From: Clarkia xantiana subsp. parviflora | Lineage: Eukaryota > Streptophyta > Magnoliopsida > Myrtales > Onagraceae | Assembly (NCBI GenBank): GCA_036873135.1 | Contig: JAPTYO010000010.1 | Span: forward strand, 9,524,634 to 9,588,633 | Length of the DNA stretch: 64,000 nucleotides | Reading direction: 5' to 3' | In this document: in pieces, positions 25,258-36,400 of the stretch | How positions within the stretch are numbered: the stretch's first letter is position 1 | How the letters are laid out: each line of letters starts with the position of its first letter | The notes under the pieces: model-generated | What the model was told of the DNA's origin: nothing | What the model saw: only the letters and a program-made list of their open reading frames with translations | Database searches by the model: none | Translations under genes and position numbers: made by a program

Positions 25258-25500
25258 TGTTGTTGCTGAAGAACCGAAACTGTGAGCTGAACCGCCGATT
25301 CTGGAAGTAGTTGAAGTTTTTCCATCTTCGAAACTTCTGGAGGAGAAGGTTCTGAATATACTGTACCTGTAAAGTTAGGGGGTTAAGCATGCACTTTATT
25401 TTAAAACTAGAGGACCAACAATGCAAATTCTCCGAGAATGCAGTTTTCCCGATTATCTTCTCACAGTCCCCTCCCCTCCGTGTCTCCGTCCTCAGAGAGT
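25258..25500. promoter_or_regulatory. Shared divergent promoter region, ABP1 / mTERF
   Basis: ABP1 reads leftward from 25257. The mTERF leader probably begins near 25490-25560, since a good donor (CTGAG followed by GTGAGAAT) lies at 25625/25626. This leaves about 250 bp for both promoters. No TATA box is obvious. Confidence 0.5.
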
Positions 25501-25625
25501 AGTATTCAGAGGTTTATGGTCACAGTTCTTCAGTATCTGGGTTCAAGACTGCATTTGCTAGCTCGACGACACATCTCCGTCTGACCTTCCCCGACCAACC
25601 AACGTCTACTATTAGCAATTCTGAG

Positions 25626-26472
25626 GTGAGAATCTCTCAATTAAGGTTCCCTTTGCTGTCCGTAGTTATTTACATTGGTATTGCTGTATCTCGTCAATTC
25701 TCAGACTTTTTGCTGCGTTGTGTATTCGTGGCTGGGCAGGGTACTGCTAGGGTTTATACAGTGACTTCTGTAGTGTATCATTCACACTTGCTCTTTCTCT
25801 GCCAAACCTGAAGCTCAGTAGCGCTACTATCACTTGCTTCCTTGATATCAATATTGCTTGCTGTTTCCAAGTTCAGAATCTTTCGCCAAAGCGTAGCTAC
25901 TAATTTTTCCGCAACCGTAATTTTAATTGGTCGACTCCGATTGGGTGGGATTTGGGTGGGATTTTGGAAGGATTTGTATGAATATGACATTGCATTCTGC
26001 ATTACTTAATATCATTCAGGCTTTTCTTTAAGCGACTTTCTTTACAGTAACAGTTTCCTGCTTGGTATGCGTAAATATGGGAACTTGTGTTTCTTTGATC
26101 TTCAATCCCAGCTGGAGATAATCTCATTATTATGTTTTGTTGTTCAGACCAAGAACTGTTCCTGAGTAATGGTGAACATTTGCAGGAATTTTAGATGTTT
26201 AGAGTGTTGTTGTGTTAGTTATATATCATATCTAATGCAGAAAGCTTAAATTTGATTACTTTGAGTCCTTCCTGACAACGGGTCACAGTTTGATTCTCCA
26301 GTAAATTGTGACAGATGCTCCAGTGTTTTGTGTAAGCCACACTGCATAATTTCCTCTTTGACGTAATTTCTTGTTTTTGTGCTGCTACCATCTCCCAGTC
26401 ATGAATCATGGTTTTCTGTGTTTCTTTTTTCTAATTGGCAATTCTTTGGAACATCCTTCTCTTTGTCTGCAG
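25626..26472 (+). other. Probable 5'UTR intron of the mTERF gene
   Basis: The donor CTGAG/GTGAGAAT and the acceptor TTTGTCTGCAG/ATC are good matches to plant consensus. The interval has no conserved frame. Leader transcription is inferred, not seen. Confidence 0.5.
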
Positions 26473-26496
26473 ATCTTCAGGTGTCAATTATATAAT

Positions 26497-28059
26497 ATGA
26501 CGATGAGAAGTTGTTCTACCTTTGTAAAGCCGAGCCTTTTGCTTGTACATGCAGATTTCCCATCCTGCTCAGCTCTGGGATCATCTTTTCAAATCCAAAA
26601 AAAATGTCAGAAGAGAATGTGTTTCTTCACTAGGCTTCAATGCTACTATGTTAAGGAGAGAAACTATAGATCTGCAAATTCCAACGAATCCATTCCTGAG
26701 AGTCGCTTTGGCCGCAAACAAGGAGGACGCTCATCTTTGTATAGTCGTCCAAGTTTATTGGAGATGAAAAACGAGAGGATGGAAAATCGTGCTCGAGTTT
26801 ATGAGTTCTTGCGTGGAATCGGGGTCATTCCAGATGAACTTGATGGCCTAGAGCTTCCTGTTACAGTTGAGGTTATGAAGGAACGTGTTGATTTTCTGCA
26901 CTCATTAGGACTTACTGTCGAAGATATTAACAACTATCCTTTAGTTCTTGGCTGCAGCGTGAAAAAGAACATGATTCCTGTGCTAGATTACCTCGGTAAA
27001 TTAGGGGTGAGGAAATCAACTTTTGTGGATTTCCTCAGACAGTATCCTCAAGTACTTCATGCTAGTGTTGTTGTGGACCTCGCTCCAGTGGTGAAGTATC
27101 TTCAAGGGATGGATATCAAACCAAATAGTATCCCTCGTGTTCTTGAGAAATACCCCGAAGTATTAGGGTTCAAGCTCGAGGGAACCATGAGCACGTCCGT
27201 GGCTTATTTGGTTGGAATTGGGGTTGCAAGAAGGGAAATCGGAGGAGTTCTAACTAAAAACCCTGAAATCTTGGGGATGCGAGTCGGTCGGGTGATTAAA
27301 CCATTTGTGGATTATCTTGAAAGCATCGGTATCCCTACATTAGCAGTTGCTAGACTGATAGAGCAGCGACCCCATATTATAAATTTTTCATTAGAGGAGA
27401 GGGTGAAACCCAATATGGACTCCCTCATAGAGTTCAACATTAGAAGAGAATCACTTTCCTCAGTTGTGGCTCAGTATCCTGAGATTATCGGGATTGACCT
27501 AAAACCTAAGCTTCTCAATCAGCGGGACTTGCTTAGTTCAATTATTAATCTGAATTCAGATGATTTTGCTAGGGTTGTCGAGAGAATGCCACAAGCTGTC
27601 AGTCTTAGCAATAACCCTGTAATTAAGCACGTGGAATTTCTCAAAGCTTGCGGCTTTTCTTTGGAACAGGTGAGGGAAATGGTAGTTGGGTGCCCACAAT
27701 TGCTTGCCTTGAACATTGGCATCATGGAGATGAGTTTCAAGTACTTTGAGAGAGAAATGAAGAGGCCTTTGGATGATTTGGTTGCTTTTCCGGCGTTCTT
27801 CACTTATAGCCTGGAGACTACGGTTAAACCGAGGCATAAGATGGTTGCTAAAATGTCATTGAAGTGCTCTCTTGCATGGATGCTGAACTGCTCTGACAGT
27901 AAGTTCAGAGATCGGATGGATTATGATGGAATTGACATGGAAGAAATGGAAGCCATGCCGTCTTTTGACATGAATACACTGATGGAGCCAAGGCGCGATG
28001 ATGATGATGATGGGTCTGATTCTGAATATGATGATGATAGCGATGATGAATTTGCATAA
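26497..28059 (+). CDS. RUG2: mTERF-family organellar protein, RUG2/BSM (mTERF4) type
   Basis: Family members are nucleus-encoded proteins of plastids and mitochondria. The Arabidopsis RUG2/BSM and maize mTERF4 proteins are needed for organelle gene expression, including group II intron splicing. The coding region is one exon of 1,563 bp (520 aa). Tandem helical mTERF repeats span about residues 120-440, with recurring L-G...YP/NP..L motifs (RQYPQVL, EKYPEVLGF, TKNPEILGM, AQYPEIIGI). Residues 498-520 form an Asp-rich acidic tail. The ATG at 26497 was chosen because a likely 5'UTR intron (about 25626-26472) ends in TTTGTCTGCAG just before it. The open frame runs back to a TTG at 26371, with an ATG at 26401, which would add a hydrophobic stretch lying in the intron. 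The assignment to this subgroup rests on neighbourhood with ABP1 as well as sequence. Confidence 0.9.
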   Translation: MTMRSCSTFVKPSLLLVHADFPSCSALGSSFQIQKKCQKRMCFFTRLQCYYVKERNYRSANSNESIPESRFGRKQGGRSSLYSRPSLLEMKNERMENRARVYEFLRGIGVIPDELDGLELPVTVEVMKERVDFLHSLGLTVEDINNYPLVLGCSVKKNMIPVLDYLGKLGVRKSTFVDFLRQYPQVLHASVVVDLAPVVKYLQGMDIKPNSIPRVLEKYPEVLGFKLEGTMSTSVAYLVGIGVARREIGGVLTKNPEILGMRVGRVIKPFVDYLESIGIPTLAVARLIEQRPHIINFSLEERVKPNMDSLIEFNIRRESLSSVVAQYPEIIGIDLKPKLLNQRDLLSSIINLNSDDFARVVERMPQAVSLSNNPVIKHVEFLKACGFSLEQVREMVVGCPQLLALNIGIMEMSFKYFEREMKRPLDDLVAFPAFFTYSLETTVKPRHKMVAKMSLKCSLAWMLNCSDSKFRDRMDYDGIDMEEMEAMPSFDMNTLMEPRRDDDDDGSDSEYDDDSDDEFA

Positions 28060-28720
28060 CTGTTGTTGAGACGGAAATATGTTATGCAGAAAAAATCCCG
28101 CTTCATTGTGCAGAGAGACGTGCACTGACATCAGTAAGGTTAGCCACTTCACTTTATTCAAATTCTGCACAATCCGTGATATATGCACATGCATTGGAAT
28201 TGGATGAATATGGAAACTTCAAAGTATATTGATGCTCTCTGATGAATCACTATCTGATATTGCTTTATGAATGTGAGTTGCTGGTGTCTTTCACATAGTA
28301 ATTTGATGGGTTTCATTGTGAATGATGAGGACTGTTGCTGTGTTTTCCAGAGATACCCCCTATGATGACGGTTTTGGCGGTTGGTTCGGTTATAGGACCG
28401 AAGGACATTCTCGTCGGGGTTGGAGGTAAATAGACTAGTACACGGTCGCATCTATGTATGGGCAAATAGGAAACTTGTGCTTAACAGATTATGTTTGTCT
28501 GTAACGTATCATTTCTGTGGTGATTTTATAAGTGGAACCGAAGCAGTAAATGTGGTACAAATTTCAGAATCTATCTCTATGTATTGTAAATCTGGCCTTG
28601 ATTTTGAAGTAATAGATAGATATTCTTCATTGATATGCATGAGCTAAGCTCTCCATCTCCTATGCTTTGTAGTATATATAGTGAGGAATTTTTTATTTTC
28701 TTTTCCCACTGGATGTTTAT

Positions 28721-28850
28721 CCTTGGTGCCGGAACGTAGTACAATTCCGAGTCAGTCCGTAAAAAGTAAAATGCTTATAATGAATATTTTTCGATTCCTA
28801 AAGCTCGGATAAAGTTTAAATTCACGAACTCTAATTATTAATGAAGGAAG
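28721..28850. repeat. Dispersed repeat R, copy 2 (diverged)
   Basis: It shares GGTGCCGGAACGTAG-like sequence and GAGTCAGTCCGTAAAAAGTA with copy 1 at 14521-14625. Confidence 0.4.
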
Positions 28851-29487
28851 CTTTGAATGTAAGGTAAGTTTAGAGAAGCCGAAAGGAGATGAAAGGTAGG
28901 TGAAGAAGTGACTTCATCGCTAATAGTAATTCGTTAACTCTGTTAAGTATTATCAAGTGATACGCATATATTATATGAGAAAAAACGTGGTGAATGACTA
29001 GCTAATGTTTGAGAAAGTGAAGAAATTGCTTAACTGATTTTCGGATAGTCGATTTTTATCACGTGTTATCACGCATATTTTAATGGAGTTACTCTAATTT
29101 TGTACACGTAAAAATTTGAACTAGCAAATTATTAAAAAAAAAGTACAGTTCAACTAGCCATTTGTTTACTGTTTAAACCTGAACTAGCTTTGATGATTAA
29201 TCCAAATGAATTATTATCGAAATTCACAAACATCAGAAAGTCCTCCTTATCGAACTGGACGCGTGAATGACAGCCACTTGGACTGTTAGCTAGGTGTATT
29301 TATTTTATATATTATTTATTTGATTAAATTTCATCGTGCGACAGAGAGTCGGTAATGTACATATGCGTATTTCATCCTTAACCTCCTATATGTAGTAATT
29401 CAGTCCTTAACATATCGAGAATAAACCAACCAAGTCCATTAAAATGTTGTAAGCTTGGGGTGATTTAAAATACCGTCCATCTTAAAT

Positions 29488-29567
29488 AGCTCACGAGTAG
29501 CTTGACTGATTTACATAGTTTAGAATTAGTTCACGAGTAGCTTGACTGATTTACCTAGTTTAGAATG
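29488..29567. repeat. 40-bp tandem repeat, two copies
   Basis: Both units read AG(C/T)TCACGAGTAGCTTGAC followed by TGATTTAC(A/C)TAGTTTAGAAT. They are adjacent at 29488-29527 and 29528-29567, with about two mismatches. Confidence 0.9.
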
Positions 29568-29832
29568 TGGCAGCTTCACCTTTATATTTGGATTTTGTTT
29601 AACGAATATGAATACTAAAACAATTTAAAGTTAAAAAAGAAGGAAAATATTCAAACGTTTTGATTATACATAAAGTAAAAAATATCTACTACTTTATACT
29701 AATTAATAAAAAAATTAAAAGGCAATTGCCACATCATAAATTATTTCCTATTTGAATATTTGTCATCTTCATATCATTTTAAACCGGAATTTTTAATATA
29801 CCTTACAACTATTATATTTGTGTTATTTTTAT

Positions 29833-29834
<2 letters not shown>

Positions 29835-29873
<39 letters not shown>
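29835..29873. repeat. (AT)n microsatellite
   Basis: About 19 uninterrupted AT units. Confidence 0.95.
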
Positions 29874-29875
<2 letters not shown>

Positions 29876-30245
29876 GAATTTAATTATAATATAAGAACAA
29901 GAAAAAACTTAAAAATATAATTTTTTTTTTTATCTATATATATCAAGTATCAGTTTCGAATGAATTCACGTTTAGAGCATAAAAAATATATATAAACCAC
30001 CAGCACAATAGTTACGAGTAAGCAATAGTAGAAGCACTTATGAACTAACAACACTTAAAACGGTAAAGATTTGACTGATTCCTTTACCAAATATTCAGTA
30101 TCGAATTTACTACACTTTAAGTTTGGAGGACCAAATGTGTAGTTTTCAATATATTTGTTTTCAACAAATTTAATTTTTCATTTTCCTTAAAAAAAATCTG
30201 TCTTTCTTTGTCAAAATCCTTTTCTTTTTCCCTCTTCGCTGGTTT

Positions 30246-30377
30246 ATGTTGTTGGTTGGAGAAAAAAGGAGGGAAGGATTAAGAACATCTATCGACCTCA
30301 GTGAACATCTTTGCTCGTATCGACGGCAATTGGATGTTGCCGTTGCCGTTGAAACGAGTTTTCATGATATCGCTTGA
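30246..30377 (+). other. Candidate uORF in the PIEZO leader
   Basis: An ATG at 30246 opens a 43-codon frame ending in TGA at 30375-30377, 55 bp before the PIEZO start and in a different frame. It matters only if transcription starts upstream of it. Confidence 0.3.
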
Positions 30378-30432
30378 TTCTTCGGGACGGACTCGCTGAG
30401 TTCCTCTGCGCGTGTCGACCGTCCACTTCCTC

Positions 30433-33400
30433 ATGGGGAATTTTCTGGTTGGATTCGTGCTGCCTATGCTGCTTCTAGCAGGTAATCATCGGATTGACCT
30501 GTGCTTTTTGCCCAGATAGTTTTGATTGCATTCGAAAGGCTGAGCTGGAGTTGACGATTTGGATGAAACTGCGAATCTGTCAAGTCTAGCAGCTTCAGAA
30601 ACGTTTTGGAGCTTCACTCGATGGAAATTGATTGCGCAATGTTTGATATTTCTGCCGCATTGGTATCGGAGGGGAGATAACGACCTTTCTTTTCTATGTG
30701 CAGCTGCTTTGGTGAACTGGAGTTTGATATGTCTGGTCGATTTGATACTCTTTCTCGTCTTCCAGTTTAATGCCCCGAGATTTGGTAAGTTTTTATTTTT
30801 ACTTCAAGTTAATGATACTTATCGCCGCTGCCGTGTGACGTACAGCTTTTGTAAGAATTCGAAAGAATTTGAAGTTTTTCTTTTTGTTGGGGGGATCTGG
30901 TGCATTAGTGTGCCGATGGGATCTTGGCGTTATGCTTTACTAGAAAAAATATTATGCATGTTAAAATAGCAACTCGTTAATGATTTGAACTATACTATTG
31001 TGCACTTGTTTTTTATTAGAATCTCGCCTTCAGCGACAGAATAACTGTAAGTATAATTTATTCATTCAAAAAGCATGAGAAGCTTAGTTCTAGTATATCA
31101 CTCTATGTTTTCTCGACAGTTATGTTACTCCAGTGAAGGTGAATTATTTATTCGGGTAGTTAAGTGGCAATGAATATGGTTTAAGTGGCAATGCATAAGC
31201 TAGCCGTTTTAATGTTCTGCTCTTAAAAAACTTCTAAGCACTTCAAGTGAGACCCTATATCATGATGTGATAGAGTTGCTAACGATTTATTAAGCTTATA
31301 CAGAGATTGACTAGCAAGATATTTTTCTTTTCCATTCATTTTGGCTGAAGATTACTAGTAAAGATAAAATCCTAAACAGAAATTTCCTAAAGTTTGGTCT
31401 TTCATTTGTTTTGTTTCAATTTAAAGTATTCAGACATTATTGAAATAGTACCTTTTAGTGTTTTTTACTTAACTCCCATTTGATGGGCAAAATTGGCACG
31501 ATGGGTCCAAAACCCTGTACCGTATTGCAACTGTCTGTAGATACAGATTTGTCAGTTTATTTATGATATGTGCATTCCATCTTCCTCCTGTATTTTACTA
31601 ATATGACCTACGTATTTTGCAGGATTTATTTATAATAAGCAGTCAGCGCTGCTATGGTCCACAGTGATCTACTCAGTTGTAGTTACTCTTTCCCAATCGG
31701 CCGTTCTTATTCTGTGGACTATTAAAAACTGGAATTTAACAGATATTTGGTGGATAAAGCTTCTAGGTTTCATGATGTGAGAGCTTCTGTACATGATGCT
31801 ATTATTATTATTATTATTGAATGATATGGCATAATTTTCTTTCAAATCGTGCCATCATATAATCGTTGGTTCTTTATTTGTACAGAGTCGACTCGTGGAG
31901 ATCTCCCTCAGTAGTTTACTTTTTGGTGCTACAACTATTAGCTGGTTTGGTTGCTTTAATTGAACTCAAGTGGAATGGACTTCGTTCGGTTCAATGGCAA
32001 GATTCATTTTGGAGCAGTTTCTTATCCATTGTTGACCATATAGGTGAGATTATCATGGCTCGATCACTATGGAGCCCTAGTCTGTGCTTTCTGTCGTAAA
32101 TTATATTATATTTAATAAAAGAGAGGAACCTTGACAATACTAACTTGCAAGTATGAGCCATTAGGATGATATTGTATGGCTGAGGAACTAAACTTTGAAA
32201 TATAATAGTTTTTTGTCATTAAACTTATGATAATGATGTTTAAATTTGCATTGTTGAAGAAGAAAAGAATTTTTCGGAAGAAAGAAGTAGAACAGAATTT
32301 TTGTGCGGTATTGTAGTAATGGTACACAAGTTTATGTTGTCTTTTCCTTTCCATGTGAAAGGTACTCGTATGAGGAACGCCTGCTGCTTGCTGCTGCCTG
32401 CAGTTCAGCTGGTTGTTGGAATCAGTCAGCCCTCGTGGATATCTCTGCCCTTTTTCGTTGGCAGTTGTGTTGGTCTTGTTGATTGGTCTCTAACAAGCAA
32501 TTTTCTTGGCCTCTTCAGGTGAGCTGCTTTTAAGCATGATGTATTTCTAGGCTTCACCTTTGCATGCATATGCAAGCAAAAATTGTGTACTATTCATCAC
32601 TGGATGATCTGTGTTGTATTCCTTGAAGGTGGTGGAGGGCACTTCAGCTATATGCTGGTTTTTGTATATTTCTACTTTATGTATACCAGCTTCCAATGGA
32701 GTTTCTGGATATTTCGCGATGGGTTGCTGATTTTATTGGTCTCTACCAAGTATCTTCCAGCTCTGAGTGGACTAAGATATGTTGTGGCATCTCCCTTGTT
32801 CTTTTCTTTGTAATGGTATGTATTTACCCAATTTGTTTTAAACTATCATAAATATGGTTTAGATCCAAGTTTAGCTTATCTTTGTCGGGTCTATATGTTT
32901 TGCTGATGGCTTCGTCTATTCAGAAGTTATACTTCATCCTTTTAGTTGTCTCAAGCCTCTTGTTTATGCTGTCTGGATATATTCTAGCTATTAAAATTCC
33001 AGCAACAACATTTATGGATTAACGTGTTTGGGATCCATCAACTAATACTTCAACTTTGGTTCTGATATGTACCCAGATCACTTAGGCACACCCTTAAAGT
33101 TAAAGTTAAATACAGGATCTTTGCTTCAGACTTTTGCTGAATCAGCTACGAGCTCTGCCATTGAGCAATGAAAACAGATGTTTCCTGGAGCTGTTTTCTT
33201 AACTGCTTTATCACTGTGCAGATATCTCGTGTCAAATGTAATTTGGAAGAGATGGACTTCATTTTATCATCAAGTGAAAGTCATTTGACCGAGCAACTTC
33301 TTCCTTCCAAGTACTCATTTTTCATCCGTGAATCAAGGTATTGCAATAGTCTTTTCTTATTACAGTCTTGACTTTTGATTATGATGCATTCATGAGCTTT

Positions 33401-36400
33401 TCATGATTTCGTGCAAATATGGATTATGTACATCTCAAAGAATGAGATCCTGCTAAAATGTCTTTAGAGCGTTAGGAACACAACATTGATTAAGTTTGAG
33501 CTCTTATGTTGAATGTGAATCTATCTACTCCTTAGGCTCAACTGTTTATAAAGGGCCATTGAAAGAAATCTGAAACCCTTGTAACAATTTCCAATTTTGA
33601 ATTGATTGCTGTATTGACCATGGATGCCAGATCTGGTGTGAGACACAGCAATATGTTATTGAGGAAGTCTATTTTCCGAGCATTTAGCATCAACTTTTTC
33701 GCGTATGGATTTCCGGTACATCTCTAACCTGATACTCTTCAGCTTATCTTTACGTGTTGGCTAACCAGAAAAAAAGTATATAAAAACCGGGGTGTCCAAA
33801 CAAATATGTTTCAGCATGTATCTGCTTGACTCAGGATCATGCTAGTTAGGTCAAACTAGATCTCCGAAGCATTATACTGTATCCATTACCTTTGTTGGAG
33901 TAAACATGTGAGTTAGTGTACCGCGATAGACCTATGGCAACAGACCTATCTGCAATGCAATCTTGAGGTCCATATCCTGATTCTTGAGTTACCAAAATTC
34001 AAGCCACAAATCAACAACCTACCTAGTCTGGGTGAAGTTGGATGTAAACCAAAAATTTGCTCCCCATGTAGTGAAATTTCTGAAATAGAGTTCCATACTA
34101 ATTATTTGTCTTGCTCTTTTAATGAAAGGAATATAGATATATGAAGCAAGCATCTTTTACTGTCAACTGCTATATTATTTTGATGTTCGACATTAGTTAT
34201 TGCCTTCTGTTTTTATATATTGGTTTCTATTAATCCCCCATTGTCAAGGTGACAGGTGTCTTTGCTTGCGTTAGCATTTTGGAGTTTCCATTTTGCAAGC
34301 ATATGTGCATTTGGGCTGCTTGCATACGTTGGATACATTATGTATGCGTTCCCTTCTTTGTTCCGGTTGCACCGTTTAAATGGGCTGCTGCTGGTCTTCA
34401 TTTTGTTATGGGCGGGAGGAACATACGTTTTCAACGTGGCATTTTCATCCTTGAAAGGAAAACTTGGGAAGGTAGCTTTCCTTATGGCACTATTTTTTAA
34501 GCGCTGTCATGATCGTCCATCAGTCTTTAAGCTGATCCAAATATGCAGGATATGAAAGTTTGGGAGATGGTTGGTTTGTGGCACTATCCTATTCCTGGGT
34601 TTTTTCTTCTTGCTCAATTCTGTCTTGGTGTTTTGGTTGCCTTGGGTAACCTTGTGAGCAACTCAGTTTTCCTCTGCCTATCTGATGAATATGGGCAGTC
34701 GACAGAGGATAACACACATAGAGAAGGTAAGTGTAGCTTACTAAGAATGTTTAATTATTTAATTTGCAAGCATTGCTATCATGTCTTTCCTAAAGCTTTT
34801 TTCTTGTTGCCGACCATACAAAAGTTCTCGTATTTGTTTTATCAATAGAAAATTCTGATGTTGAACATATATAGTCCATCTTTAAAGTCTCTCCCCTGTA
34901 TTAGGACATATTCCGTGCTTCTTGTCACCTTCAATCTTTTGTAATATTCTTTAACTGCATCGCACCTCGATCTGTAACCACTGAGCATGTGAACTTATGA
35001 TTTACGCTAAAAATTATTTTACAGTATTACCGCAATATTGTTGTATTTAATCATGTTAAATATTTTGAATGCAGTGGAGCAAGACACCAAAGTACTCGTT
35101 GTGGCTACTGTTGCCTGGGGATTGCGAAAATGCTCTCGGCCTATCATTTTAGCACTGATATTCCTCATATCAATGAAGCCTGGCTTCATCAGAGCAGTTT
35201 ATAGTATGTTCCCTGGACATGTATATTTTGCACTGCTTAGAATTGACTTATTGTGTTTAACTGTCGATAACTTATTGTAATCAATCGTAAATATCATGAA
35301 AGACTGAAAAATTCAAATGAAATATTAACTTCTCCCACGTCTTATCCTCATTTCTGCAGTGATATTCTTTCTGGTTTATCTTTTGAGCCACAAAATTGGT
35401 AGGAGGACACGCCAATGCCTGATTCTTCTTTGCGAGATTCATTTCACACTGCTTTATATACTTCGCATTGATTTGATATTGAAGGCAATTGAAAAAACTG
35501 GATCATCTAGTGTGGAAATCCTTTCACAGTTAGGTAAGTAAATTTGCAAAATTGAGAACAAAAGCTTTGATTCAACTCTCATGATCCAGTAAAATTTCAT
35601 ATTTGATGTTTTTGTACAGGTCTTCTGCATTATGACGGCTGGGATTTCTTTGAAATAGCTTTCCTTGCTTGCTTTTGTGCAATCCATAATCATGGGTTCA
35701 ACATGCTATTTTCCTTCTCAGCTGTTGTGCAGCACTCCCCTTGTCCGCCTTTGGGATTTGGTATTCTGAAAGCTGGTTTGAATAAATCAGTTCTTTTATC
35801 GGTGTATGCTTCTCGGAACAGCAGAAGTCAAGGACGTAATTCCTCTGGTATACTTCGATTCTGCTATTTTTTATTGCGAGGGAAATATGTTCATATTTTT
35901 TTCTATTCAATTTTTTGTTTAAGCCGGAATTGCTTGATTATATTTTTTTTTACATTTTAGTGTCTAATAATGTATTACTTGTTAGGAGCTGCATAAATTG
36001 TTTGGAGTAGGTAATCTGTTTGTGCATCATTAAGGAAGAAGTATTGACTTATAAAAAACTAAAGTGAACTTAAGAATTTGTTTTAAGCCAAATTAACACA
36101 AGAATGACGACTAGAAGTCCCTTAAGTAGCTATTATCAGTCTGGTGCCATTCATTCATGTACAGTCTGAACTTGCAGAATTCCTTATAGCTAGTCAGATA
36201 TATTTTTTCTGTTTATAACTTCTTTTTGCTGTTTTTGGTATCAGAAAGAAGGATTACATCATTTCTCAGTGCAATAGGGCAGAAGTTTCTTGCCATGTAC
36301 CGGTCATGTGGGACACCAATTGCTTTTTTGACCATTCTCCTCACACTTTACCTGATGAAGCCTAATTATGTGTCATTTGGCTACATATTTCTGCTCCTAA

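Larger units (their letters stand above)
28060..30432. other. Gap between the mTERF and PIEZO genes
   Basis: The first few hundred bases are likely the mTERF 3'UTR. A diverged copy of dispersed repeat R lies at about 28721-28850, a 40-bp tandem repeat at 29488-29567, and an (AT)n run at 29835-29873. The last 200 bp are the probable PIEZO promoter and leader. No gene is seen. Confidence 0.6.

Noticed and set aside
26371..26496. Upstream extension of the mTERF protein
   Set aside because: It begins with TTG, and most of it lies in a probable 5'UTR intron ending in CTGCAG at 26472.
30559..30969. 136-codon frame over PIEZO exon 2
   Set aside because: It runs through introns on both sides; only 30704-30784 is coding.
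31020..31050. Possible 27-bp PIEZO microexon with AG and GT borders
   Set aside because: Including it creates a TGA at the junction with the next exon. Direct joining of 30784 to 31623 gives the expected GFIYNKQSALLW.
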